From Albifimbria verrucaria (Eukaryota; Ascomycota; Sordariomycetes; Hypocreales; Stachybotryaceae), in contig JAHREC010000004.1 of assembly GCA_020081605.1 (NCBI GenBank), positions 1-64,000 on the forward strand: a DNA stretch of 64,000 bases, read 5' to 3'. Positions 22,991-35,600 of this stretch are shown here, piece by piece (the stretch's first letter is position 1; each line of letters begins with the position of its first letter). Position numbers and translations under genes: made by a program. Below the pieces are notes generated by a model. The model saw only the letters and a program-made list of their open reading frames with translations, searched no databases and was not told the origin of the DNA.

Positions 22991-23792
22991 AGAAATGGGC
23001 AACCCCGGTTCTTGCACTACCCCAGTCCGGGCCCTGTGCGACCCGGCCGGTGCTGATCGCCACTGCGACTCCTGTCTCGTAGCACTTCGAGCTAGCGTCA
23101 GAACCCTTGGCTCAGCGCTGCATGCCTCTTCAGGCAACCTGACCTTCTGGCGAGACACCTTGTGTGATTCCCAGAATTGCCGCATCTCTGCATCTCTGTA
23201 TCTCCCAATACAAATTCTGACTGCTCTTACCTCTCGCTGCTGTTGACGTTAGGATCCATAGTCACTAATTAATGTCTGCTCCTAATTGGTATCCCCCTGC
23301 GTGGTCAGGCCTCTCAGGTCTCAGTAACTGACCCCAGTCTCGGAGCCTCATTAAGAGAGGGAATGGTCCGGGGAGAGAGAACTAATTAATCTGGTTCCTT
23401 GTGACAAAACCGGTTAGGCCACACTTGCTTTACTGCCTGTCGTTTGGCCACTTGGGTAACACCCTCATCTCTCCACCTAGAGCCGCAAGGGAGGATATGT
23501 TTGTCATGGTCATCATATTCCGTTGACTGCGTATACCCCCGACCAATCGGTTGTTTCGCGCCCTCCCGTCCTTTTTTACCCTGTCCATTTTTCTATTCGC
23601 TTCTCTTTTCCACTTCCCACTTCTTTGCTCTCTTTATTCTCTTTCTTTTTGTCCTTTCTTTTTATTTCCCTTCCTGGTTTCATTACCCTCCCCCCTACAT
23701 CTATCATCTACCACAGTTTTCTTCTAGAATTTCACAATTGCTCCACCCTACAGAAGTCGACCTGCTCCCAAGCCTACAGACTGCTGGCCATC

Positions 23793-26700
23793 ATGGACTC
23801 TTCACCAGCGCCTCCGCTGGGCTGGAAGGTCCTCTACTACATCTATCCCACCATCGTCTTCGCCTTTTTCGCTGGTTCCATGCTGTTTTCTAGCATATTT
23901 CTGCGGAAGCCGAAGCATACCGACAAGCTTAAAACAGAGTCTGCCACTTGTCGCCCTCTGTTGGCACTTGTCTTGTGCTTGCTGTCTACATACGTCGCTC
24001 AGATCATACTTCTCGCAGTCAACTGCATCATCCATGGTGAATGGCTCGTCGACGATCATACCGTGGTTGGCTACCTCTCCTGCGTTCTCGTTTACGGCAC
24101 ACAGTTCACGATGATTAACGACACCACCGGCACAATGTCTCATTCCTTTCACAGATCGGGGTTCCTTGCGTTGCCCTTCGAACTCGCCATTGGCGTTCTG
24201 GAATGGATGCAAATTTCATCAACCATGTCTTTCAGCACCCTCGAGATCATTCTGGTGGTTATGGCCGCCTTGAGGCGTTTATCACTTATCTTTCTTGTTG
24301 GCTGGTCACTTCTCAGGTTCTATTCTCGACAGAAATACTCCGCCACGGTAGAAGAACGCCAACAGTTGCTATTAACGCTCGCAAATCAAGACCAGAATGA
24401 GAACGACGCCGGATGCGTGACCGCAGAACATGAAAATCACCACACTGAGTCTACCTGGGATCGCCGTGATCTTGAAGCCCAGGAGGCAATGGAAACGCGT
24501 TTCGAACAAAACGGAGGCAACTGGATTTCATATATCAAAGGTTACATGGTACATTTCTCCTTGGATTTTCTTCCACTTCTGCGCTTCGTCACCCTTTCCT
24601 CTATCGGTCATTTGAAGGAACGAGACGACAGCACTGAAATCACTGATTTTTACTTTACACAACCCTTGTTTGCACACTTCAGGCTAATCCTAAGTAGATC
24701 CTTTTCCCATACATTTGGCCGGTACGCAGCCGAAGCCTCCAACTCCGGGGTTTAGGCGTCGGCGTTTGCCTCCTTGCATCCAACGCGTTGAATGTGCTTG
24801 TTCCTCGGCAGTCTGCTGTCATTCTCGACAGCATGTACGGGACCACTGATGATGATCCGTGGTTTGCCGTGAGCATTTTTGCGGTGTTATCACTAGCCTC
24901 TTCAGAAGCCGGTATCGGACTCATTCGTCAATGGTTTTGGAATCCAATCAAGTGCGAGTCTTACAGAGAACTGTCAAAAGCGATCTACTCGCAAGTGATG
25001 AATCTGTCGGCCGACTACCACGATTCTAACGGTTCCTTCGAGATTACATTGGCGTTCTCGGCTGGCAAGTCCACCGCAGATGCCGTGGATACTCTTCTTC
25101 TACAGACAGTTCCAACGCTATTTGATTTGAACGTTGCTGTCATTTATCTTGCATTACAATTAGGCCCCTACGAAGCTTTCATCGTAGTCGCCACTGGCAC
25201 TGTATTCACGGTCTCCACTAGTCGACTCATTGCGAAGGCTACTCAGACTACTCGCGAAAAAGAAAGCTCAATTTCCCAGGAACACCGGGTTAGACAATTC
25301 GGCTTGACTAATTGGTCGTCAGTGGCCAGCTGTAACCGGATTAGTTACGAGGAGGACCGCCACGCTGAGGCGGTGACGAACCGTTGGCGTAAGCACCAAC
25401 AGTTTGTTCTCCGTTGGGCGTTTTCAGTTGCCTTCCAGACGGTTGTTCTCATTTGCGGTCAGGTGGTAAGCATTGTTGTGGCTATTTTCCGAGTTCGAAG
25501 CGGTATGGCAACGCCGGGTCAAGTGGCGATGGTGCTCATATATTGGCACTGGCTTGCATCGTCACTTAAGTTCTTTGCCGGGCTGGGGAAGACCATGAGT
25601 GATAGCGCTATGGAGGCGGAGCATTTGCTCAATATATTGAAGCAGGAACCAACGATCAGGAACAACGAGGAGCCCAGCCATTGAAGTTCCATGGCGGCGA
25701 GGTGGAATTCCACAATGTCCAATTCAGCTATGACAAGAAGAACGTAATATTGAAAGGCGTCAGTTTCCACGTCGCGGCTGGTCAAACTGTAGCTTTTGTC
25801 GGGGCAACGGGCGCTGGAAAGTCTACGCTTCTCAAGCTTCTCAATCGCTTTTACGATGTCACGAGCGGATCTGTCATGATTGATGGACAAGATGTCCGTG
25901 ATGTTGATTTGTATAGGTACGTCACTCATGCAATTGTGACTATCGGACTTGGCCATTGCGCATAGCCATGACCTATGGCTGAGCTGACAACATCAATCTA
26001 GTCTTCGTGATCGAATTGGCGTTGTTCCCCAGAGTCCGATTCTTTTTGACGATACGATCATCTTCAACGTGCGGTATGGTCGGTTGGAGGCCACTGACGA
26101 AGAAGTTTACGAAGCGTGTCGGGCTGCTTGCATCCATGACAAGATCGAGAGTTTCACGAATGGTATTTTTCCTTGCGACGATGCCAGTTCACGCACTAAT
26201 ACGATCATCAGGCTACAAGACACACGTTGGCGAACGTGGCATGTGAGTGATTGTGTTCATACAAAAAAGCGAAGAGGCCATGAAGTCAAGAAGCTACGAA
26301 GCCAAGAGGCCAAGAGGTCAAGAGGCCAAGAAGAAAAGAAGCCCATGCTAACAACGACACTAACAACCACAGGAAACTCTCTGGGGTGAACTTCAGCGCA
26401 TCGCCATCGCCCGCGCCATCCTAAAGAAGCCCGATATTGTTCTTCTAGACGAGGCTACTAGTGCTGTTGATACAGATACCGAACAGCAAATTCAAGCGTC
26501 GCTCAAGATCCTGTGCCACGACCGTACCACGTTCATCATAGCGTAAGTGCCATTCCACCGTCAAGCCACGATTCTTTTCTCACAAATATAGCCATCGACT
26601 TTCCACGATCATGAATGCCGACAGGATCATCGTTGTTGAACAAGGCCAGGTTGTGGAGCAAGGAGGACATGAAGAATTAATTCTCGCCAAGGGACGCTAT

Positions 26701-26934
26701 GCAGATCTTTGGTCGAAACAGGTGTTCCTCTCCTCTGTCGATAATGACGATTCGTCTCCAACCAAGGCCATCGATAGTAAGGACAACAAGTCCTCTGAGC
26801 TTGCCGTCTTATCTGGGGGCGAGGACGAGGGCGAGGGCGAGGGCGAGGGCGAGGGCGATGCTGCCAATACGAATGCTAAAGAACCTACTATAGTGGAGGC
26901 ATCGAACTCACCTCTAAACAAAGGTGTAGACTGA
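23793..26934 (+). CDS. HMT1-type ABC half transporter, divergent copy
   Basis: HMT1 proteins are vacuolar ABCB half transporters that move phytochelatin, glutathione conjugates or metals. The N-terminus from 23793 has a five-helix TMD0, then a second membrane domain and one ATPase domain. Visible motifs: Walker [11 protein letters not shown] (near 25800), Q-loop VVPQSP, signature LSGGE (split by a break at 26383-26386) and Walker [13 protein letters not shown], then HRLST. Introns: 25917-26001, 26163-26211, 26243-26372, 26543-26591. Breaks at 24714-24716 (T), 25678-25679 (C) and 26383-26386 (G) each fit one missing base; with them the spliced length is exactly 944 codons. The membrane domain is divergent: the usual LDFHLSKRTGEVL block is replaced by an unlike sequence near 25010-25070. 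The tail has an Asp/Glu/Gly-rich repeat. A second, more typical copy lies at 42.8 kb. Confidence 0.85.
26243..26372 (+). other. Intron 3 of the first ABC gene, with purine repeat
   Basis: GTGAGT donor and CCACAG acceptor. The middle (26264-26342) is a purine-rich run of AAGAGGCCAAGAGGTC-type units. At 130 nt it is the longest intron I model in this window, the excess being the repeat. Confidence 0.65.
26821..26858 (+). repeat. Hexanucleotide repeat (GAGGGC)n encoding Glu-Gly
   Basis: About six GAGGGC units inside the last exon of the first ABC gene give a Glu-Gly repeat in the hydrophilic C-terminal tail. Confidence 0.85.
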
Positions 26935-28261
26935 GTCAAGGGTAGTTCATCTTCGGCCAATTCTACGCTTACATTGTAAGAATCGAAGTTAAACCTTACT
27001 TTTCCCGCTTTCACACCATGCACGCGAACCTCCACGAACACAGGCTCATTGAAACGAGCGCATTTCCCGTCCTGGTGAATAGACAAATACATAATAAAAT
27101 GACTATTTGCAGCTATCCATCGCCAAACCCTAATTATTGAGAGAAATAGAGTTGAATCTTCGGAGAAGTAGTCGATCTGTGGCCGTACGTTTTACGACGA
27201 GATTATGTCTTATTCTCCGGCCGCCTGCTCAAGAGGCCTTGCCCGCCGAGGTAATGTTGAGATTCTTTGCTAAGCATACCATGCATCAGACGATCGAGAT
27301 CTATGCTAACTAAAACTAATTGCGGCAAAGGGATTTATCATAAGCATCCCATTTACTTGTTACTTATCTAATGCCCATCATGCACAGGCACCCACAGGCG
27401 ACAGATCGGGTAGGCAGTTTGCGACCCGTTTTCGACGAGGCAACAGTCCCCAAGAGCCGAGAGAAATGGGTGAGCGGGCTTATGACACCACCACCTTGTT
27501 CACGGCTGTGGCAATGCCTTTGGGAGGCATTCCTAAAGAGGGAATGATAGAAATCATGCAAAGCTAATCCAACTCTTTTCAGAATTCCTTCGATCCTTTC
27601 GGTCATACTTCCCCAACAAGTAAGGGGCATTGGCGGCAATATACTGACGAAAGCAGAGGACTTGACCCACCAGATATCCATTGACGAAAACACGTTCGCC
27701 GACTCCACCTTGAATTGGTGCATGGTGCAAGAGAAAAGCCAGCGGCTCAATCCTCCTACTACTCAATGAGCTAATCATCATACCTTGATCCATGCCAGAA
27801 AGGCATATGACCAAACGCGCGTTGGCCCTAAGTTAGAGCCTAGTCGCCCGTGGTGTGTGGGGTTGATTGTCTAAGCTTGGCGAACCAAAGCGACCTCCCT
27901 CGATGAGTTAGGTTACTCTTCACGAGAAGTTGGCCCCCTTTTCGACGCGACCTGTTATCTATTTCCATGACAAGGAAATTCTGTAATGCTGAGAATGTAG
28001 GCATCGAACCAAAACACTGCGACAACTTGATGGGGAAGAAGAAACTCAGACATACTTATCATCCAACGTCAAATTACAGATTGGACGACTTTGAACCTTG
28101 TGATCTGGGTCATACTAGATGCGCCACGCTTTCTACGAGCTTTAGCAGAAGAAAGAACAGGACAAAAGAGTCACCACAGGACATGAGAGCGAGGTTGTGC
28201 AGCTTACCGAACTCGAAGTTGATAACCAAAACGATCCGGCCGCCAAAGATCCATTACCAGC
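26935..28261. other. Intergenic stretch with a weak minus-strand ORF
   Basis: Minus-strand frames at 27814-27554 (including GERVFVNGYLVGQVL and NAPYLLGKYDRKDRRN) and, in a neighbouring frame, 27560-27364 could together be one broken gene. No domain recognised and no splice model, so I do not call a CDS. Confidence 0.25.
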
Positions 28262-29340
28262 ATGTCAAACTCCGTTTCAACTCGTCATGGACAAGCAACG
28301 TCTCGTGGTGATGTGAACGAAGATGCCCAGCCTTTTGGACAGTACCAGCCTGTCATCATGATTGCTCGCGCCGCTTTGGAAGCATATGAGGGAGCCTTTA
28401 CCTGAGAAGATATACACGGCCAACGCTACGACCCCTATGCCCGACGACGGCGTGGAACCAAGACCTCCAGCGGATATTTCGGCTAACGTTTCGGCGGATA
28501 TTTCGGCTGATATTTCGACCGATGTTCCAGTTGATACTTCCATGGAAATTTTCGACATTAATGCCAAGCCAAGCGGTACCAAACAAAGAGGGTCTTGGAG
28601 CCTTGAATGGAATCCACAAGATCGATGCAAAAGGCGCAGAAGGAGGCGCAGAAGGAGGCGCAGAAGGAGGCGCAGAAAGGGATGTAAACGAGAACAAAAA
28701 GGGAACAATAAGAGGCTGGGACTGATGCTACGAAAGGCATCAACCGGTTGTCTAGTCGAACACAATACAGAAGCAAAGGAATGTCGAAGAGTTCGGGAGA
28801 AAGCCCCAGCAATCAACCTCACTCTTCAACACCCTTCCGAATGGATGCGATACTGGAGGCATGCCAGTGAGAAGGTCACCATTTAAGGCTATAGTTAAGT
28901 TTCAGGCTTCGCAAGACCAACCCAACACGAAGCATCAAGTCCCGACATTCTTGCCTATGAGTCCGGTCATCAGCGACGCAATCTGGAAGTCTTTCCGTAA
29001 ACCTGGAGCAATCATGTTTCAGTGTTATTCATGTTACGGTCTGTTTAATAAAAAGATGACTGCAGGATGCACATGAGACGCAAATGCCACGTAGCGCTTC
29101 AAAAGTGTAGCTTATGCGGCAAAAGCTTTTTCTCCTGTAGGGAGACTATGCAACACCTCAGGACACATCCACAGGGAGCTGGATTTTTTCGAGCTCAGCG
29201 GCAATGCCAGGTACTTCAAGGATATTTATCAGTGCAGGTGTCCAGTTAAGTACGAAGACGATCTGTCCTTGGTCCGACATTATGGAAGGTGTCGTGGAAA
29301 GAAAGCGAAGGAATTTTTAAACAATTACCAAATGGCTTAG
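28262..29340 (+). CDS. C2H2 zinc-finger protein, frame-broken
   Basis: The ATG at 28262 starts a frame with RHGQATSRGDVNEDAQPF. It passes into other frames through a Ser/Asp/Ile repeat region (ADISANVSADISADISTDV) and the 12-nt repeat at 28632-28679. The C-terminal part has three finger-like units: CYSCYGLFNKKDDCRMH...CH (29022-29090, needing one extra A near 29055), CSLCGKSFFSCRETMQHLRTH (29107-29170), and CRCPVKYEDDLSLVRHYGRC (29230-29300). The last ends in Cys. These suggest a nucleic-acid-binding nuclear protein. I do not know the family. Frame changes near 28395, 29055 and 29180 mean the exact sequence is unsettled; the zinc-finger part is more reliable than the N-terminus. Coding may extend slightly past the TAG at 29338 if one A is missing there. 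Confidence 0.5.
28632..28679 (+). repeat. 12-nt tandem repeat (AGGCGCAGAAGG)x4
   Basis: Four near-identical 12-nt copies inside the C2H2 gene. All frames are open across it: one frame gives polyarginine and another gives a Gly-Ala-Glu-Gly repeat, which is probably the used frame. Confidence 0.9.
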
Positions 29341-30600
29341 CGACGCTAAATGAAATCGTTGAGACGAGCTTGGAGGTCGAGACGAGCTTGGGGTTCAAGT
29401 AACGACTTTTCCATGTGTCCCACCAGCTATCGTAGCTGCGACTCAAGCAAAAATGTCTATTGGGCTCGCCTCACGTCTTTCGCATTTCGAGTCGTGTTGC
29501 AGCAACATGTGCAAATGCGCGACGCTACTTCCGTCGTGCCTACAGATTCCCATATAGCATCTTATGCTTTCGTGTGTATTGGTCCTTCTAACCACACAAG
29601 CCGTCGAGCAACATAAAAGGCAAGGTGCTTTATTGGGGCCTGACTCTGCCGGCGTTGTGCTAGTACACTCCCCTCTGGACATGCTCTTGCTCGTCCTGGA
29701 CGTTGTACAGACAGTCCAAGCTCGCTCAATCAAGCCCTTCCATGCGGTCATTACACAGAGTGGAGGAAACCAGGTCATACTTTATATCGCTATCCCGTAC
29801 GCCAGCAAGATTTCTAATCAGTAGTCTAGTTGCGACGGCATATGGCCTGCGTACACAGGCCTCCGTGGGCCCATATGCCTCACACCAACTGGATATTGAA
29901 GGAAACGCTAGACAACAATCGCAGAGAGGCTTATGAACACAGAATCGAACCGCAGCAGCCAGGCGTCGAAGTTCCGCTCCAACCCATTTCCGTCGAGGTT
30001 CAATCCACCACCCAATCCAGGTCAAGCTCACAATGCTAGCCTAAGTCTCCTTTGCTGCTTCTTCCTTTTCCTCGGCGTGATTGAGAGCATCATGATGTTT
30101 TTCAGTACTGTCCTTGATGCACAGGCAGGACGCCTGCAAGATATAGATGCGATGTTTCTTTCAATTCATGCCATGCTGTTCTCTCATGAGCGGCAAGATC
30201 AGCTCAAGTCACCAATCAGCAAGTTTTCAATCAGCAGGTTCATCTACCTGCTGGACGACGGCCTAACGCGTACCACAAAGGGATGAGCTGGATCAAGGCA
30301 GGTGGTGGCTTATAGAACAACGCAATTGTTTTTGCTAACTTGATCAGCTACTTCATTGATGTTTTCTCTCTTGCATCTTCTCCTTGACTACGCTTCCGAC
30401 GCCAACGTGCTACTGACAGCCATTGGACAATTACCAAAACAGATAGACATTTCGGCGGGTGGCAGCACAAATGCTGATGGGGAATTAAACATTTTATCGG
30501 GGAACAGCTCAGTGGTTGATCATATGCCGGATTCAGAATTGCGAAATGCGAAATGGTTGATGACATATCCGACGATGGGGTCATATTAGATGAGGGTAGC
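29341..30600 (+). other. Possible broken plus-strand gene, unknown
   Basis: Plus-strand open pieces follow one another in changing frames: 29564-29824 (hydrophobic VVLVHSPLDMLLLVLDVV), 29933-30286 (with LLCCFFLFLGVIESIMMFF, a likely membrane helix, then LSIHAMLFSHERQDQL) and 30356-30589 (DYASDANVLLTAIGQLP). They may be exons or frame-broken parts of one gene. No domain is recognised, so I record it only as a candidate. Confidence 0.25.
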
Positions 30601-30925
30601 CTCATTGACTCATATCCCGTCTTTGTGACCATGAAAACAACCTTGTTCGCTTTTCTATCCGCTTGATTCGCTCAGGCTCTTTCTACATTTTCTCCATCGA
30701 TCTCCAAATTCAGTTCACACAAGTGGCTGCGCCTATCCTTCACATCATATCCCAACACTGCAACACTGACCCATGCGACTCAACGCCACCACTCAGAAAC
30801 TCAACTATGCACTACGTACAAGACAAGACAACATAATCCTACAACTGAGATAATCCCGGGTTCTCAGTATACGTGAATATAACACTTCTTATCTCGGAAG
30901 CCATAGACGTTTGGTCTCAATCATA

Positions 30926-30968
30926 TGCTTGCACTTCTGCTTGCACTTCTGCTTGCACTTCTGCTTGC
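30926..30968 (+). repeat. 12-nt tandem repeat (TGCTTGCACTTC)x3.5
   Basis: Three and a half perfect copies of the 12-nt unit, non-coding as far as I can see. Confidence 0.9.
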
Positions 30969-31847
30969 TTATACGGAAGGCATGACTAGGAGTCACACCT
31001 CTGACGCTTCCATCCAGATTGTCCTTCTTGGTCCTTTAATTTCACCTCCTGATATATCAACTATGGTTCCCGTACTATAATCTTAAGAGAGAAACAGGGC
31101 TCTGAAACTCTGTTGCATGGATGGGTTTGAATAGAAAATTGTTTTGAGTTTTCGCAGCAACAGGTTTGCTGTAGGAGTCCGGAGTATTTGCCGCCTTTCG
31201 CAATTGTGACATCGTCTTTGATGGGGAGTGTAGCCCCATTTTCCTGCTCGGATTATGGTCGAAGTGGCTACACATCAACCCCAGTAACCTTTCATAGACA
31301 CTCATTACTCTATGAACCAGCGAATTGAATGGCGGGTGGTTGATTAGGGAACATGAAGGAGGTGCTTATGCGCGTATTGATCCATCCGGCACGAAATGGA
31401 GATAAGCCTATCTCGAGCGTCGCGGCCATTTAGTCTATGATATCGTTTGAGTAGTCCTCTGTCATACACGAACTAGCTGGTTTTGGAGTGTCTTGATTGT
31501 ATAATAAAAAGATAGGGGCATCAACCACCTTGGACTAGAGTGCGGGCTTTTTGCCAAACTGCGAATATATGTGTCAATTCTTCGCTCCGGCTAATACTGA
31601 GCAGCTAAGGAGTCAGAGTCGCTAAGGAAGGAAGAAAGGTAATACGATGGTACCCTTAGGCACCTGCCGATCTTTGCTCTCTGTCGCAACTCAGAACCCA
31701 TCTCCTAGGCCGCAATCTCAAGCAACTGACCACAAACAACTAACTGCCAACAGCAAATCTATTCAGGTATGCAATACAACATCTTCCCGCAGAGTTTCAT
31801 CGGAGGTAGGGCGGACTATCTTGACTAGATGTACCATAGCTGATCAT
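30969..31847. other. Intergenic stretch, nothing recognised
   Basis: About 0.9 kb with no convincing gene or repeat. Confidence 0.4.
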
Positions 31848-32660
31848 TTATGGCTTCTTGATATGTATCTCATAGTCTCCATTTGAGGCCCGGGTCGGCT
31901 CCAATCCTTGGTTCTCAAGCTCCCAAAGATCACGTTTACTAATCCTCAATTCCCATCGGTTGGCAGAGATGGCAATCCGTTCGACTCCGTTGCCCTCTTT
32001 GAGAAGCAGAGTAACAGGATATCCACCCCCATCGGGATAGTCGCTGTATATAATGAGACGAAGACTAGGTTTCGTTGCCTCATCTAAAAGAGCTTCGAAA
32101 TACGAGAGTATTGTTTGGAGTTCGGTGGGCAAATCTTTCTCGTTACAAGCAATCTGGATCGCAAGGCAACAGATATTGAGGATGTTATAATTTATAGATG
32201 GCTTTTCATTCCCTTTGCCTCGGAGCCACTGGATCATCTCGACCGGCCAGGAGTCGCCTAGATAATACAGCTGTGGAACTTCCCGTAGAAACACACCAAA
32301 TCTGTCCTTAGCGCAAGGTGAAGCTTTCTATAAAGAGTCAGTGTGATTCTTCAAGGAATTTTTGTAGAGGTGTTCTCTCACCCTATAGCGGTCTTGCAGG
32401 GCACGCAGCATCCCTCCAAATCCTCCAATGGACCAAAATTAGCATTAGCATTATCGTCCTGTTCATTTGTATAGAGGGTAGCTGCAAAATGCATATTAGT
32501 CTTGGACATATAGTAGTCTAAGCGGTGTCGCTTATACTTCCAGAGCTTGCGCCATCCGTGCCAGTATCGAGGAGGTAGATCATCATATGGATTATCAGTA
32601 GACGCTGGCTATTGGTAAAAGTGTCAAAGACATATATATCGAGCCAGGAAGCAAAAGGTA
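31848..32660 (-). CDS. Hypothetical spliced protein, partial model
   Basis: The last exon (32327-31848) encodes about 160 residues, including FLREVPQLYYLGDSWPVEMI, then DEATKPSLRLIIYSDYPDGG and a basic end. A 52-nt intron (32328-32379, GTGAGA...TATAG) joins it to an upstream exon with PRYWHGWRKLWKYKRHRLDY, NMHFAATLYTNEQDDNANAN and LRALQDRYR. That exon has one frame break at a CCC run (32412-32414 on the plus strand), again fitting one missing base. A further acceptor (CAATAG) near 32615 suggests an earlier exon that I cannot place, so the start is unknown. I do not recognise the family. Composition, splice signals and frame continuity support a real gene. Confidence 0.5.
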
Positions 32661-35600
32661 AAGTGACCACGTGGGAAGGTTGTTATATACGGAGACCCGC
32701 CAATCTATTCCATGGACGGGCAGAATCCCTGACTCTAGGCGCTACGTATTTTCCATGGAGAGTTTGACAGGGGTCATTATGGTTCATGTCACCCCTGAAG
32801 CATGAGGCATATGACACTCGGGGCTCCTCCCCTTCCCTCCACCCTCTCTTCTCTCTGGTCGTCCGGGGATAGCGGAAGTACCGTTCTGGTCTAGTCATGT
32901 GGGACCGTGATGACATGATCGGAAGGCCCGACTCTGATCACTGACTTTCTCTTGAGGACACTTCCAAGCCTCGGTGGTAATTGATGTAAAAGCATCATCA
33001 AAGGAGGTGGGTGGTCGTTGAGACTGACCGTGGTGGGCTTGCTACTAGCTGTGACGAGACATATAATAAAGTTCAAGCCAGGTTATTACTGTTTTCACAG
33101 CATCAACCCGTCACACTACAACTCTTGGCCAATCTACAACACGCTTCAAACGAACGGTTGGTGCCTTGGTCCGAGGTGACCACCATATCGTCATTTCGGG
33201 CAACATCGGTACCTCGGACATCGTACTTGGCCACCCCTAGCATCTTGCTGAAAACCACCGCGGCGGTCCCCCTATTATCTCGGTTCTTTCACCAACCGCA
33301 TTCGTTCGCCGAGCGCAGTGGAAACAGAGCCGACCTCTCGTACGACTTGTTAGGAAGGTCTATCAAGAGCCTACTTACGCTTTAATGCCATGTTTGGGCC
33401 CTTCCAACAAAGCTAACACAACTTACAAGGTTTAGTGCATTCATGGGGCCGGTTGATAGCCACTCTACTGGGCTCTGGTATATCCGTCATCCATGGCCAC
33501 CATACCTGTTTGCTCAGTCGTCAGGGCTAATCGACGTGGCCGGAAGGTGTGTCAAATCCACGATACAGATACCCACTATCCTTTTGGCCGGCTTAAGCTC
33601 ACAAAATCCCAGGCCATTGCATCGCTCTACTCATACTTGCTTTCAGTCAGCATCAATTCAAGGAGTGGGGTACAGAATTCTTAAACATCTATCCAAGCTT
33701 CCCTTGCTAAGTGAGTATCACATCACTATATGGTCACCTTGACCAAGTACCTAGCCGAGCTTTCTCTTCGCATTCATGGCCATATGGGCGGCCCCTTTGT
33801 AGGAGTGGTATATGCTCCTCCCAATCGGTCCCTGACGATACCGTGGTACAGGCCGCCCCGTGCATATCATCTCAGGCCCTAGAACGTAATGCAGCCGGCG
33901 TTCAAGCCTGCTATTCGCTACGGCATCTGGCTGATTTGGATAAGAACTGGGGTATCTATCGAGTTTCTAATGACATACTATCGTCGCCGGTCGCTTGCCA
34001 GATCGGGTTTTGGCTCCAAGAAAGTCGTTCGGGTGTCGTTCAGGTGTCGATTGATCTTTAATCACGAAGATCTGTTTGCGAATCAGATATGTACTGAAAG
34101 GCAAGAGAAATAGATGTTCACTAATTGGAACTTGGGTGTCGAAAAGAGCGAGAGTCAAACTTTAACAACACAGCAAACGTGGGCAAAATTATAAAGCGAT
34201 GCGTTGACTTACCAAGGTCATCAGATGCTTGGAGAATCCCGATGCCAAGCTCGTTGGCTTTATTTAACCTGATTCACGTCGAGAGTTGCGGCCCTTGTGT
34301 CAGACAACCAGTTAAAGCGCTGAAGTCAGTTCGGCACACGGCTTGAGATCCGTCTCCCCACGTCTCGCCTTCACATTGGTCCCACACCACATCTCTCTCA
34401 ATCTGCTGATACATCTTCGAGACAAATCTGTTTCGATGACTGGCCCTGCTGCTCATGGCTGGCATTTCGCAAAGCGATTTATCTGGGGCAGTTGGCCGCA
34501 TGACTTCCGTCGAGCCGCACGCCAGGCGGAGGTGTAAGCCAGAGTCAAAGGAACAGGTGTCAGTGCCCTGCCGCTGCTCTCGTTGATGCTATGCAGGTGA
34601 TAAATCAGGAACCACTCGTCCGCGGCGCTGTCGATCTCTTCCTCGTATGTCCCCAATGATGATGTGCCTCATTGCTGGTCAACCGTTGTCTCTTGATGGA
34701 CATATTCTCTTAGGGTCAAGTAATGATGGTGTGGGACGAACTCGGGCCCAGTGATACCTGCCAGCTGGAAAGGGATATCTTTCTATCGTACACGCAGCGG
34801 TCGGCAAGGGATTTGCGCCTTGGGGCTGCTTGTGATACTGAGGTCATACAAACTCCTGCCTGGAACTTGTTAGAAGCCATGACTTCAATATTTAGGTGGT
34901 CTCTAGGCCGCACCCCGAAGTGCTTTTCGCCGTCCCACTCCGCTCACCTAGATCCCTTTGACTCTTACAGTATATTGAGAGTGTATTCCATCCAGTCCTC
35001 GTTGACGAAAAAGTAGCGGAAGCTTACGTCGTTGTAAATGCTGAGCTACGTTCAATGGCGATCGATGCTCTCTTCTGTGAGTTTCCTTCACTAACCTGCC
35101 AGCTTGAATGGAACCTGGAATTTTGTGTGGTCCCCTGCATGAGAAAAGAAGGGATAGTGGAAACAATTCCCACCTGTTCTCTTCGCAATTTTTAGCTAAA
35201 ACTAAAGTCATAAGTCAGCCAGCGTCGACTCGGGCTGGTAAGCGTCAATGGAAGGCTTGGTCCAGAGACGCTAGATGACAAGATAGTTGATAGATTCGCC
35301 CACCGTCCAAGCAAAATAAACGCGACATGATAAAGTGAACAAAATAGAGCGGTTTAATTGGACTTGCCAAGCGGCGGCTCGCGGGAGGTGAGAAGCTGAC
35401 CTTAGCTTCTGTAACGGAGCAATCAGAATGCATAAGCGCTTGTGTCCTCCATGTTTAAGCGTAAAAATGTTGCGTGATCCTCGGAGACGTCAAGGGAGGC
35501 TGTGCCATTGAGAGGTATAATATGAGAGAACAGGAGAGCCACTATCAAACCAGAGAATGATATGACATCTCCTAAATCCTGGCAGGCTTGCAGACTGACT

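Noticed and set aside
26697..27092. Minus-strand 131-residue ORF with VEVRVHGVKAGKVRFNF
   Set aside because: The part over the ABC gene's last exon is antisense to the Glu-Gly repeat; the remaining segment looks somewhat protein-like but cannot be extended or spliced.
33711..34061. Plus-strand ORFs near a GGPFVGVVYAPPN segment
   Set aside because: The segment resembles a conserved enzyme loop, but I could not connect it to further homologous sequence on either side.
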